64,000 nt of DNA. Origin: Kudoa neothunni (taxonomy: Eukaryota; Cnidaria). Position numbers and translations under genes: made by a program. Position 1 is the stretch's first letter. Every line of letters begins with the position of its first letter. Positions 38,696 through 51,216 of the stretch are shown piece by piece. A model generated the notes under the pieces. The model had not been told where the DNA came from, ran no database searches, and saw only the letters and a list, made by a program, of their open reading frames with translations. Where the stretch lies: positions 10,230,001-10,294,000 of the forward strand of contig OZ199838.1 of the NCBI GenBank assembly GCA_964304625.1. The letters run 5' to 3'.

Positions 38696-40595
38696 TTATT
38701 TTCCAAGGGCTTCATTCTCCTCCGATACTTTTTCTACAATAAAATAATAGCTGGTTCTCTAATGATAAAAAAATTACGCTGGGCCCACTCCTGAAGTTCG
38801 CTTGAACCGAATATGACAAACGGTAGTCCACAGATAATACACGAACTTGCAATGATTAAAAAAGTATGTCGCCAAGCAATTGCCACGTCCTACAAAATTG
38901 GCATATTATCTTTGGAACATATTTAACAAAACTAACACCATGATTTAATGAATCATAAATAAACTGAACGATAAATCCAACTGTTGATGCAAAAGTATTG
39001 TTGATCCCCATAATTATTCCTGAATACTGCGGCGCCATTTCTATGGCTGCAGTCAGAAATCCACTGCAATTGCAACCAAGAAAACACATAGCAGTAGTTA
39101 TCAAAATGAGGGCGTAAAGAGAGGTATGGGTTGGCACATATCCAACTGGAAACAAAAACACACAAGATCCAACAAAAGCTAAGCCACTACTGAATCGTCT
39201 AAGTTTCGTCACATTGTATCCTCTTTTGGTACGAAGGTAATCCACCAAAATGGGATACGCTACAAGGATAACAAAATTTCCACAAAATGGGATGCAGGAA
39301 AAGTAGGCAGCCTATTGTATACGTAAAAATCATTGTAAATGATTAAAGTAGTAAAATGAGTTTAAGATTTGATACAATATTTATCTCAGAATTAGGTGAA
39401 CTATTGGTTTATCAAAAATGAAAAATGTTATCCTGTAAAATAACAATAAAGACTATAACAATTACATTGTAGACGCTGAGGTGATACATCTTTCTTAGAA
39501 TCCGTGGTAAACTGACCAAAAATGTAAAAAATATTGACAAATGGCCGAAAAGAGCCAACGTTTGAATCCAAACCTGGTGACTTGTCAATATTTTTTTAAA
39601 TGGTATTTTCTAAATCAATAAATACTGAATTAATCGAAAAAATTTACTACCTTAAAAGATTTCCATGAAGGTTCATGCTTTTCAGTGGTAGTGCCCTGTA
39701 TAAATTGTTCCTCTGCGGTGCTAACCCAAGGATGATTTCGAGGCGAATCAGTTACCAATACAATCCACATTACAGTAGCCAAACCATTAAAGGCAGCTAT
39801 ATAAAACTATAATCTACGTGATTATAATCAAATAATATACCGCTTATATACAAATATTCCTTCCACCCATTTTCAAACAGGGGCGAATCACAAATTAATC
39901 CACCAACCACATTACCAAAGGTGATACCGACAAGAATACCTGCAACAATCATCACGAAAATGCACAACACAACGAATTATACCGCTGTGTATGATACTAT
40001 TCATGGTGCTTCTTTCATTAATTGAAGTCCATGCCCCAACCAGCATGTTCTTACTGGGAAATAACGGTCCCTGTAATTAATCGGGATCATACGTCAGCGT
40101 ATAGAAAATAGGGGAAAATAACAAAATATGCATAAATACCGATAAAAACCCCAGTATAGCTCTATCTATTGCTAATGGAATGAGTCCATATCTCTTAATC
40201 AGTGGACATATCATTACCAGTAAACTACTGGCTATCAAACAAAAGGCCATGGTGCGTTTAGGCCCAAAGTAAGATGATACTAAGCCTCCAACAAATTGGC
40301 CAGCGGAATAGCCAATGAAAAATGAAGCCAAAAGTCTACCTACAATAAATAAAAATATTAATAAATTTTTCGTGTAACCAGCAATTACTTTCAGATGTAT
40401 CACTCCATCTATAGGTGTTTTCTGAGTCCTATACGCAGTATTCGCCAAAAAATTTGGAAACACATGTATTACATCGTTGGTAGTTGATTCCTTCGCAAAT
40501 TTAAGGGCGGCCACAGAAATATTAACTCTGGTTTGAAATAATGCAACCATTATGAACCAGTTTGCAAAGATAACCACATATCGATAATTTTTCAT
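38696..40595 (-). CDS. SLC17-type anion transporter, copy 2
   Basis: Paralogue of the gene at 28352-30293, same strand. The first exon 40595-40379 starts MKNYRYVVIFANWFIMVALF (TM1) with FQTRVNISVA. The second starts at 40339 (RLLASFFIGYSAGQFVGG) after a 39-bp intron. Then GPLFPSKNMLVGAW, ILVGITFGNVVGGLICDSP, VTDSPRNHPWVSTAEEQFI (family DSP..HP.IS signature), WIQTLALFGHLSIFFTF and IEMAPQYSGIIMGINNTFAS. A final exon after a 48-bp intron gives QKVSEENEALGK and the stop at 38696. No internal break was found. The C-terminal half is about three quarters identical to copy 1 by eye. Intron positions are shared, so the pair arose by DNA duplication, not retroposition. Confidence 0.85.
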
Positions 40596-42146
40596 AGCGT
40601 GATGATACGAGGATGGAGCAACAGATTCAAATCTAATATTGTGCGTGTAACGACAACAGTTGTAATCTTATTTACATGTAATCATCTTTAAAATATGCCA
40701 CGAGTAAATAGGAAGTAAATTGTTGGGTGATTAGTTATTGGGTTGACTATTAAAAATTCCCTCTAATCTTAAGTGTACTAATTTGGGATTTTAGTAATTC
40801 TAATGTAGGATATTTCGAATGAACTAATTTAAATTGCAGTCGACGGTCAATAATAAAAAATACGACATTTCTCGATAATAATCTTATTATTGCCTATATT
40901 TATGCAAATCAATCATAAGATTTTATAATCGTTCTGATGGATTTAAGTTTTTAGAGTTTTTCTAAAAAAGGGTCAATTTTCCCTTGTTCTATTATGTGAT
41001 TGGCGAAAAACCCCATACAGTTAATGATCGATTTTACGCACTTTTTAAATCAATAAAATTTGTGTAGTTTAACGTACACTTGATATATATTTTTCATATT
41101 TATTAAAAAATTTGGCTTTATATAATATATTGAAGTTGAACAAATTCCTCAATATTAATCAACTGAACATATGGTTTTATGGATTAATTATGTGTTACGG
41201 CTGATAAACTTAAATAAGGTAACATAAAGGGTGAACAAAAATAAGTAACAATAAAATACATTTTCAGTATCCCCCTATGAGATGCCAAATTTGTTGCTGC
41301 TATAATGCACTAATATTCGTTCTCCATACTAAACCCTAATAGCATCCTAGCAATTGAAGCTGGAATTTTTTAAAATGATTAAAATAACCATTTATTCGTC
41401 ATAATTCTTTAATTTATTAAGAGATAAAAAGATACAATTTTAACGAAAAACAATCGATCGATCATGCCCACGACTTTGAAGATATCTTTTTTATTAGTAC
41501 GACAAATTTTTCTCGCCTAATAATAATTAATTGAATTCTAATTAAATATAATCATATTTCTGCTCAATTTATGCAATATAAACAAAAATAAATAGCGATG
41601 TATTTTAGTTTATGCGTACGTTAATAAGCCAGTAAAACCGGGCGTCACCAATTTTACACACTTATTTCTCTGTCCCTAGGAGATATTGTATAACCAGTGT
41701 TGTGACTAATACAAAAACAACGCTACAATTAATACACACACAAATTTTCGGATATATTCGCATAAGAACGGTATTTCATACTGGCAAATTTATTTTTATC
41801 CTAGCAAAAAATTATCGCAACAACCGGTTAATTACTATATGATTTTTTGAATTTAACTCTGCTTTCTCTCGATAAATCTTTTCTTAATCATAAAAATTGT
41901 TTAAAATTATTTTTTTGAGTTTCTTTTGTAGAAAAGCGTGGGTCTAATAGATCCCAAAGACGCTCGGAAGGTTAAGGAATACACATATTGTGTTAAAATA
42001 AGAGTAAAAATGATAACTGAATGATAGGATTCTCTTTTTAATGATGCTTACTTATTCGTGGCATTTGTTGCAATGTATCACTAACAAATATGGGGGACAA
42101 CAAATTATTAACAGTTCGATTTTTCACAAAATATTTATTTAAAAAT
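40596..42146. other. Intergenic with a solitary piggyBac-like terminus
   Basis: AT-rich. At 41938-41975 the minus strand reads TTAACCTTCCGAGCGTCTTT then GGGATCTATTAGACCCAC, a typical piggyBac end. No transposase adjoins it. Confidence 0.4.
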
Positions 42147-42381
42147 ATGAAATACTATAACAGTGACGACTATAATGATCTTTCTCCAAGTGCTCTAAAT
42201 GCATTTCGATCCGCTCACCGACTTCCAAATAAACAAGGAGCTGTATCTTCTTTCACGTATGTTGAATGATGGTCGTGGACGCAGATGGATTATAAAAACA
42301 GGATCATCAATTGAAAAAGTACATTCAATTTTGAGAAAAGAATTCATAAACATACCCACGCAGGGCACAAAGTTCATCTAA
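42147..42381 (+). CDS. Unrecognised 68-residue protein with a 28-bp intron
   Basis: Exons 42147-42256 and 42285-42381 join in phase (2) across a 28-bp GT...AG intron. The protein starts MKYYNSDDYNDLSPSALNAF, continues RSAHRLPNKQGAVSSFTW, and ends with an amphipathic stretch, SIEKVHSILRKEFINIPTQG. An AATAAA follows within about 20 bp of the stop, and the TTAA of a piggyBac end lies 170 bp upstream. I do not recognise the family. Unspliced, both frames are also open, so a frame-2 60-residue product is an alternative. No signal peptide or membrane segment is visible. Confidence 0.5.
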
Positions 42382-43271
42382 GAATGTTAATTACTTCTCA
42401 AAATAAAGTTAGAACGAATAATATAACAAATTTTAAAAAATGAAAATCTTGAACTTTACAAGTATAGGTATACCGCAATGCTCCCGATTCATTTTAACTT
42501 TAGGTTCCAAACCCCTTCCAAAAAAAATAATTCTACTAGAACACCTATAAACGAATGAACGCAGCCTACTTTAACGATAATATAAATGTAAATCAAATAA
42601 ACACGATCGACAATAAATTTAATGTTTTGAATTTGTTTCTTGTCTTTTTGGTCGGTAATTAATTCAAGATGAGGCTTTTGATTATATAAAGATATGCATG
42701 AATTATTATATAGAAATAAACTGGATATTTAATATTTTGGTGCAAAATATCATATGTATATATTTGCGCGTGTGCAGCATTTATTTGTAGTTTTTTTTTT
42801 AATTATGAATTTAAATTTCAATATTGAAAATAATCATGCGACCTAATATTAATTGTAAAATTTTAGGTAATTTATCTTAAAAATCTAAAAAATATTAAAT
42901 ATAATTTTTTAAATTTGAATCCGTTTAAAAACATTTTATAGTTTGTTTATCTCCTCTATTAAGATGTAAATATTTTTTAATTCTTCATATTAGAATACTA
43001 AAAAATTCAATTTAATAATTTATTGGTGAACTACAAGAATTATAATTCGGTTTTATACACTAACGTATAAAATAGCAGATTATAAACGTAAAATAATTTA
43101 CATTTAAATTCATCCAATGAACACTCCTATCAGACATATTTCAGCTTCGATTGCGCATGAATCATATATGATTACTTTCGAGAGAGAATCGGATTACGTA
43201 TAATCAGTACATTACGTACGAAGTATACTCGATCGCGCAATTTTTCCGTTAACTCAATGTATGAATCTCAG

Positions 43272-43315
43272 ACCCCGAGTAACTCACCCTCGGATCCTCC
43301 CACCAATTTGGGAGG
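43272..43315. repeat. GC-rich double hairpin patch
   Basis: CCCGAG...CTCGG and CCTCCCA...TGGGAGG form two adjacent stems in otherwise AT-rich DNA. Confidence 0.4.
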
Positions 43316-44269
43316 CTCTGCCATATCAGTTTATTGTTATGAAAGCTTAAAGAACGTTACTTGAAATTAAGTATTCACAATATATTTATATGAGTAAATA
43401 GACTAAAATAATAATTCTGCTACTAAATTTAATTTACGTTCATACCTTAATTTGATAGAATAATGCGGGGGTTCTCGACCATTTCTTCAAATTTACCCGC
43501 ATAACTTGGATGTCAAATTCATATTTACCTTGTGGTTTTGTGTTGATGAAGCTAAGACAGGTTATTTGCACGATAAATTCCAATCATCGAAGGTATGAAC
43601 GCCCGTGTTATGACAATTTTTAATCCCGGAAACTCTTATTCACAAGCTGTTTATTGATTTAATTTTTTATATTTTTCTAGTTAAAATTATTTTTCACAAA
43701 GTTTTCTGCGCGTAGTGGCTCGAAATGATTAAAAATAGTCAAAATTGGTGACACTTAAATATTATTTATCACACAGATTGCGACTTTAGTATTATTAGTA
43801 GGTTGCATCACTAAAGAATAAACGAGACATAAAAGAAAGAGACTGTTTATAGTTTTATAAACATTTTAAGAATATCTACCAACATATTATTGAGTTTAGT
43901 AGACCTGAATAATAGAATTTCCCTATCCAATTTTGATGTTACGTAATTTACCCCTGGGATAATGTATTTAAATCAATTAATTGTGTAAAAATACAGAAGT
44001 TAGCGCAAAACTATAAATATTTAGTTTGGTTTGATGCCAAGTAACATCAATATGTTATCTAAAATAGAGAGGCGCTTTGTCATATTTAAATGTAACAATT
44101 CGATTCGCTCGAAACAATTTCCACAATTCCACACCAAGTAGATAACCTTGAATAATAAGTAACGCTAAAGTCACGATAAAACGCTATTGCAATGAATTAA
44201 TCACGATTTATCTGCACAAGCAGAGCATTGGTTTTCAAATTGTTGAACCGTGTTTCTGTCGCGTAATCC

Positions 44270-44294
44270 AAGGGTCGGCAACCTGCGGCTCCCC
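44270..44294. mobile_element. hAT-like end fragment
   Basis: AAGGGTCGGCAACCTGCGGC followed by TCCCC matches the remembered GGGTCGGCAACCTGCGGCTC terminus of some animal hAT elements. Only one end is seen. Confidence 0.4.
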
Positions 44295-47241
44295 ACCTTA
44301 TGTGCATAATATAAACTACAATATCTAAGGTTAAAACGCGAAGAAATTATATAATTCCTAGTCGCTGAACTCATTATTACGTTCAAATTTTGAATTTTCA
44401 TCAGACATAAATCATTTTTAATGGAAATATATGGGTATTGAAATGAATGTATGATACTCCAATTTCACCAACTTGAACTAATTTTCTTAATTTGCGACTG
44501 AACAGTTAAATATAGAAAGGAAAAATTCAGCAAAAACAAATAACTTATAAATATTAAAAATTCCTCATAGAACATTGTTCTATGCTCATGCAATAATTAA
44601 CGAGGCAAGATAACTCTAAATATTCTCAATTTTATCTGAGTTTAAATCAAAAAGTTATTTTTTATCATTAATCAAAATTTATCCTTAATAATAAGGTTAT
44701 TATTAAACTGAAACTACTTATAAATTTTTCGATTATTATACACACATCCTTTATCTACTATAGATATAAAGCTGAAGTGTCCGTGTGTGTGCGACAAATT
44801 TTTTTCCTTATAGATGGATATTTATGTAGCTTCTAATAATATACGATAATTTAAAAATTCTTTTATTTGTTATTACACATACATAATTTCAAAAATAATA
44901 TAGAAATTTGTGTTGTCCTCGGTGTTAGGTTTGTTAAACAGATTACGTAATTTCGAGAATCTACTATGTATATATATATGGCATGTAATTTTTGACTCCT
45001 TTATGCATAGAGGAGTTTATATGCAAGTATGCGCAAACATCTCAATACCGCAAAAAACACAAATTAACATTACACAGTATATAATAAAATTATATTTTAG
45101 TTCCACCATTTTGATATAACTATAATACCATCGAGATTTTTCCTCTCGAAAGAGATATTCTCTCCCCTGAAAGCACATGCCTAATCTTAGTCAAAATTTT
45201 TGCTGCAATTGAAGACAACGGTAATTTTAAGAATCCAAAATACATATTTTTCTGCCCATTCGTATTAAGGCGCGCTTTCCGAAACAATTCGAAATAATAA
45301 ACGTCGAACCAACCTGATAAAATCGATGGTTTTAATCGAAAATTGTGTGCCCTAATTACAACATATATCTCTTAAAATTGAAGTGAAGTATAAGATTCAT
45401 ATTAATAGTGTAAAACTAGATTCAAATTTACATTGCTTCTTTTATTTTGTATAATTTACTTCTTTAAAAATGATTATTCCAAAATTAATTGTTAAAAGAT
45501 TTTTGTTGTTAAATAACGAATATAATAACGATTTGAGATTGATTATATTGTTGCTATAAAAATTTCATGATAAAGGTTTTATGATAAAACGATTATAACT
45601 TTTTTTACAATTCAAATAAATGAACCAAAAAAATTTATAAACTAAAAAAGTGATACTTTATTCTACATTTTTTTTAAAAATTTTATAATCGAAACGCCGA
45701 TAATGATAGAGAAGATAATTTATAATAAGATGTGCAAGGTTTAATTAAGCGGCTGAGTCGTATAGTTTTGAAACAACCCACTACTAAAAATATTATTAAG
45801 GCGTGTAATAAATGTAGAAGTTAATGTGTGCACAATAAAGTGGGTTTCCATCGGTTATTGGAAATTTAACGAAGATTTTACGTGTGCCGACGGTGTTGTA
45901 TTCGGGACTTTGTACCAAAATTAGATGTTATCATAATCAGCTGAATACTTTCTCTCGGTATTCTTATATCTTAATATAAAAAATCGTGAAAGAATCCGCG
46001 AAAAACAATGCGCAGGGTGTTTTTTAGGTGCTACATCCTATTCTAAAACCACGCATCAAATATCGACGACATTATAATGGCTTAACAAAAATCATCTACA
46101 ACTACTCCTAATTTATAACTGAGTATAAATACAAGTCGTATTATTGGTAACAGCCTGATAGATATTTTTTCGCAAGCGAAAACTGATAATATCGGCGTTG
46201 ATTGTTTACAATGAGGCAATCTTTAATATTTCAACATACACACAATAGACTCATTAATTTATGTAGTGGGAAAACGCAATAATTGGATTGCGAAGATATT
46301 TGAATATTCTAATTTAAAATTAACTCGAATTTAAAAAAATATTATAACTTCAAAATAAAATTTGGGCTAAAAACAGATATACAAAAGAGATCCTATGATC
46401 GATGGAGTGTGACAGAATCAAGTAATTTAATGAGCTATTAACATTAATCCGGATCATTACCACAGAACTAACGATTAATCATTTTGGTGCGATATGCAGC
46501 TTAAGTAGATTAGAAATCATAAACAATAAGCCTTTTCAATACACCATGACATTAGTTGATAATGTTTACTTCCCACAGTAATTATCAAACAGAATGCATG
46601 CTGTTGATATGAGGCGCCGAAAATATTATCGAAACACTTTTCTCACAATTTATTCTGACTAATTGGCACGATTAATTATTAGCAGTTTTAATTATTGATC
46701 CACCTTGGTATAAATATTGTAACAATCAAACCGAATTACCATGATATTATGTTAGGCAATATTGTTTATGATCAGTTACCATGTGTGTTAGGTTGTGTTG
46801 TTAACATTGTCCTGTTTAAACCAGCCCATTGGAGTATTAATTGCGATTATGGAGTGTAGATTTAAAAAAATCTCGTAATTAAATCATAATAACTTAATGA
46901 CCGGTTTAATGTAGGACCATAATAGGCTTATAGGTCATAAGCTTAATTACATGCGTAATTGTACAGATAAATAGGATTCAATTTGTAGATTTAATTTCAT
47001 TTACACGTGGTTTTTTTGAATCGAATTATCTATTATAATCAAAACTTAGACGTAGGTGATGCATTGATTTTATTTTTTTAAAACGTTTTTTTCAGGTTTG
47101 TCAGGTGACTTAACCGCCTATTACGCATCTCTTTTTAACTGTTTGTTGTCGTGCACCGTATTGTTTTCTCTTAAATTAATCTTGTTAAATTACCAGATTA
47201 ACGTCTACGGTTCACTGTCAGTGCTAGTTGACTTGATCATC

Positions 47242-48462
47242 ATGAACGAGAATTATTCACCCGCTTCACACGATGAGAATTTCACTGGGATCCCTCTAGA
47301 TAACCAAGAAAATATACACACTAATAACACCGAAGATTTGAATGTGAAGGATGAAAACGATTTTGCTGCTCACATTAATCATCTTTACAATGGAGAACCT
47401 AGTGTAACAATGGTTGCACAGGACAACATCACCCAACATTTGGTTGTTCCTTACAAGGAGTTGTCCTCCACAATCGATGATGTTCACGCCAAGTCGAATC
47501 ACTCTTCCATTAAAGATCGCTCAAACACATCCCTCCATGACAACTGTAATTCCTTAATATGCTAAAGTATTAGTGGGTTTTTATTCAACTTAAAGAAAGT
47601 CTTATCGGTTTAATCTAATTTGGGATTAGTAATTGAAGTTTTGTTACGGTTAATTGGTAGTAGGTCACGATTCTTATTTTCACATGTATTAGCTCTTCAT
47701 CGAAAACGACGCGAAAGAACATCATTCACCAAAGGCCAGTTGAGCATTCTACAGTCGATTTACGAAAAAACAAGATATCCTGATGCGTCTCTTCGAGAAG
47801 AAGTTGCAGCCCGAGTGAATCTTCCGGAATCACGAATCCAAGTATGGTTTAAAAATCGTCGAGCCAAATCCCGCAAAGAGGAATTGAATGCCAGCACTAC
47901 AACCTCAAACAATGTGTCTATGAATATGTCCAACATTGACAGCAGTGTGCTCAACAACTCCACCCATGACAACCTCTCCAGCGGAGGTACAGATGATAAA
48001 AATTCCTCCTACTCAGTGGTTACACCTTCTGGCAGTGGTTCCACTATTCCTGTGGCACCAAATGGCAATCCATTGCCCTCACTTGTTCAAGTGATACATC
48101 CTCCAGGAATGAACCACACCAAACTGAATCCTGTAATGTTACCGAACTTGCATTTTCAACCACAACAACCCCCAATCCCTTCCGCCCATCACCATCATCA
48201 GCAACCTCAAATGGGCAACTATCCTTACTTTTATCATCATCATCATCCATACATACCTAATACTCAACCATGGGCTCATTACTATAACAACCAGACCGCA
48301 ATGCAAACGGCAGTTCCATCAAGACCAACTTCGCAAGTATCGGATCGTAGCCCACCCACTGCTCCCAACACCAATAATGGCGCCACCGGAAATGCTAATA
48401 ATGCCGTTTCTCATCATGCGGCCCCTCTCTCATCCTCCACTTATTCAAATAACAATATGTAA
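47242..48462 (+). CDS. Otx-like homeodomain transcription factor
   Basis: Exons 47242-47545 and 47693-48462 join in phase, giving 357 residues. The homeodomain (about residues 103-162) has [28 protein letters not shown] and lysine at homeodomain position 50, which selects TAATCC sites. These features fit orthodenticle/Otx rather than Pitx or Goosecoid. The first coding exon is polar and acidic. The C-terminal half is Ser/Asn/Pro/His-rich with HHHH runs, and I did not see the Otx WSP or tail motifs. The intron lies just before the homeodomain. A TTTTTTCAG acceptor at 47094 marks the exon's 5' edge; the frame is open back to it, but the first good ATG is 47242, so the upstream part is taken as 5' UTR. 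Confidence 0.88.
47623..47628 (-). promoter_or_regulatory. K50 homeodomain site in the Otx-like intron
   Basis: GGATTA on the plus strand, i.e. TAATCC on the minus strand, the core bound by Lys50 homeodomains. Six bases occur often by chance, so binding is only a possibility. Confidence 0.25.
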
Positions 48463-48997
48463 TGTTGTAACATTTATTTTAAATATCTCGATTTTAATGT
48501 TTTGTTATCGTCTGTTATATTTCGTTATTGTGCCCAGCCTTCGATCTATTTATCTGCAGTAGGATACTAACGTTTTGTGCGTTGTTGCTGTTAGGTAACT
48601 TTATGAGGTTTTAAGGAATGGAATAAATGCGGTCAGTTTTAATATAATTTTTTATCTGAAGCTATAATATAATGAGCTCTCTTATCGTTTGGATCTTTTC
48701 CAGTGTGGGTTTTTAAACCATTTAAAATTGGAAATTCATTAAATTGCGCATGTCGCGAAAAATTTGTAATTTCTCAGTAAGATACACTGTGGAATAACTG
48801 CACGCCGTATTTAGTCAGCCCTCATATTACGTATTATTTATTATTTCAATGAAGCAGATTATTTTTGATTTATAGCTAATTTCGTAAAATGTTTAATTCA
48901 ATAAACTGATATACAGTAGTGCAGGGATATTACGCACTTATTGGTGCAAAACTTTTAGGTGCGTAGTATCCTGGTGGCGCGTTGTCGTTTTTTCTAT
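48463..48997. other. Otx-like 3' flank with a hairpin
   Basis: No gene. A 13-bp stem with one G-U position lies at 48925-48937 and 48959-48971. Confidence 0.4.
48925..48971. repeat. Stem-loop downstream of the Otx-like gene
   Basis: GGATATTACGCAC pairs with GTGCGTAGTATCC across a 21-base loop. It may be a 3' RNA structure or the end of a small inverted-repeat element. Confidence 0.5.
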
Positions 48998-49690
48998 TTA
49001 ACCCTCCAACGACATTGGAGTGTGCTACACCCAAATCGACTTTAATCTGGCCATAACTTCTTACACTTCGCATTAAATAATTCGAAGTTCTGACTATTCT
49101 CATAATATTTTAAGTTACATAAGTTGAGGAAAGCTTACAAGAAAAAACTTACCTCTAACGCTAACAACATTGGGATGTATTTCACCCCAGATTTTTGTTG
49201 GATACATTTAGTTTAAATATTATTATAAAACGTTTTGTAAAATTATATTATATTCTAATGAAAGATTTCGGAGGAAAATCTTAACAATATCATAGATTAA
49301 TCCCCTATAATCTTATTCGGACGGCATTACCATTGCATCGTATATTTTCGTTATTTACGTGGAACGTGATCCCCCTTGTTTCTCACCTAAATTGATCCAT
49401 ATTTAATAAATGTTATTTTATTTTTTTATATATTTTAAATTTAAATATTCACTGTTTTATAAAATTTTAGGAAATTATCTAAAACACAATGGACGATGTA
49501 TTCTCAAAGGTTAAAGGGGCGAAAATTTATAATATGGTAGAATTTAACTCTTAGAACGTCATGTTTTATTTGATTTAAACAGAAGTTGTGAAAATTATTA
49601 TTTATTTTAATTTGTAAGTTAAAATGCGACAGATAACCTAACAAACAACATTATGAAATACACGCGGTTGGCTTGATTTAAAAAGTTAAT

Positions 49691-50662
49691 ATGAGCAGCG
49701 ATTTTTCGGAATTTATTGAGGAGCTCGAATCATATGGTAGTAACGTCGAAGACTCCTTACATGAGTTTCTAGAATCATTTGAAGAATGCTATGAAATCGA
49801 ACGTAACCAAGACTCCGCTGAAGGGAAATGTGGGTTGATTGGAGCCTAATTAAACCACCTGTTTCAAAAACATCAATTGAAAAAATTATGAATTGTATTT
49901 CTGGACCAACAGTTTACTGCATTCAACGCATTCAACGCATACAACAAGTTTTGGATTGTTTCTTGATATTCTTTAATGGAGATATTTATGAAGAAATTAT
50001 TAAAAAAACCAATACGCTTGGATATGATTATTTTAAGGATTCATTGAAAGAAGTTGATGATGTCGAATTTAAAGGGTATCTAGGAATGCTTATCTTAATG
50101 GAAATTAATCAAGAGAGAGCAGAACCTTTGCATGAACTTTTTAGTTTGTCCGAACGGAAGCAAATTTATCATCAGCTTTTTTCTCAAACTCGTTTTTTAC
50201 AAATATAAAGGGCACTACACTTTGACAATAGAGGCAAAAGAATGAAAAGAAGTGTTGGAGTTGGCGAAAGCATTGTTCTTTCATTTGCATCTCCATTGTA
50301 CAATTCTGGGAGGAACATTGTTGCAGATAATTTTTTTTTCGTCGCTACCACTGGCATCAAAGTTGCTGCAAAAACACCTTACTTATCTTGGAACTATAAG
50401 GAACAGGGAGTTGCATAGTACCATATTCCTCTTCCATGAGAAAAATATGATAACATCATATGTTCTCAAAAAAGGAAAGGCCGTTAATTTGCCATCAACT
50501 GGAACAAATAATTCCAACATAGGAAGTCCACGAAACGACAACAAACCACACGTTATAGAGCATCACAATAACACTAAAGGTGGCTTCGATACTGTTGATA
50601 AGATGATATCTTCAGTTTCTGTCCATAGGCTCTGCCAGATGACCAGTCGTCATATTTTATAA
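49691..50662 (+). pseudogene. Broken piggyBac transposase A
   Basis: Starts MSSDFSEFIEELESYG, an acidic N terminus as usual for piggyBac. VDDVEFKGYLGMLILMEI follows, then SGRNIVADNFF, then SYVLKKGKAVNLPS, then HVIEHHNNTKGGFDTVDKMI, which is the conserved GG.DTVD region. Pieces are in three frames, with stops near 49849 and 50206 and deletions in the core. Confidence 0.8.
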
Positions 50663-51216
50663 TTTGATTGACAACTCATGAATAAAAGTCTTCTCCATTT
50701 ATAAAAATATTTGCCAAGAAGACCCCCAAAAAAGAAGAGTTTTTTAAAAGAATTGGCAAAATTATTGTATAGGCCAGTTCTTAGTAGAAATACCAAAATT
50801 GAAGAAGTAATCAAAAGGACTCATCTATCCATTCTAACCAAACATAATTTTCCTCGAAAAAACGACTTTATCTTGTGAAATCTGTCAACGATATGATTTA
50901 AAATATTACTCATCAAAACCCTGTTTGTATTGCTCAGAATGAACAATTAATTTGATTCTATATTATATTCTATTTAGTCGTCTATTTATCTTAGCCAAAA
51001 ATACACATTTCATTCGCTGGCCACGTTTATATAAGTTTTCGAACGTTTTTCGGGGGTAAAATTTACCCCACTTTTTCATTAGTTTAATGTAAAGGGTATC
51101 TTATAAAAAATCAAATAATAAATTATTCGTTACATCAAACGAGTAGATTTGAAGAAAACAGCGAACAAAATGACTAGTTGGACCATGAGCATGTGCACCT
51201 TGTGTATACTTCTAAA

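Larger units (their letters stand above)
42382..47094. other. 4.7-kb gene-free stretch upstream of the Otx-like gene
   Basis: No convincing protein gene. It holds a GC-rich hairpin patch at 43272-43315, a hAT-like end fragment at 44270-44294, and scattered homeodomain-type TAAT cores such as TTAATCC near 46445. It is the natural place for Otx regulatory DNA, but that is inference. Confidence 0.4.

Noticed and set aside
47098-47241. N-terminal extension of the Otx-like protein
   Set aside because: The frame is open, but it is hydrophobic, lacks a good ATG and directly follows a splice acceptor; 5' UTR is more likely.
47760-48250. Minus-strand open frames in the Otx-like exon
   Set aside because: Shadows of the His/Asn-rich coding exon on the opposite strand.
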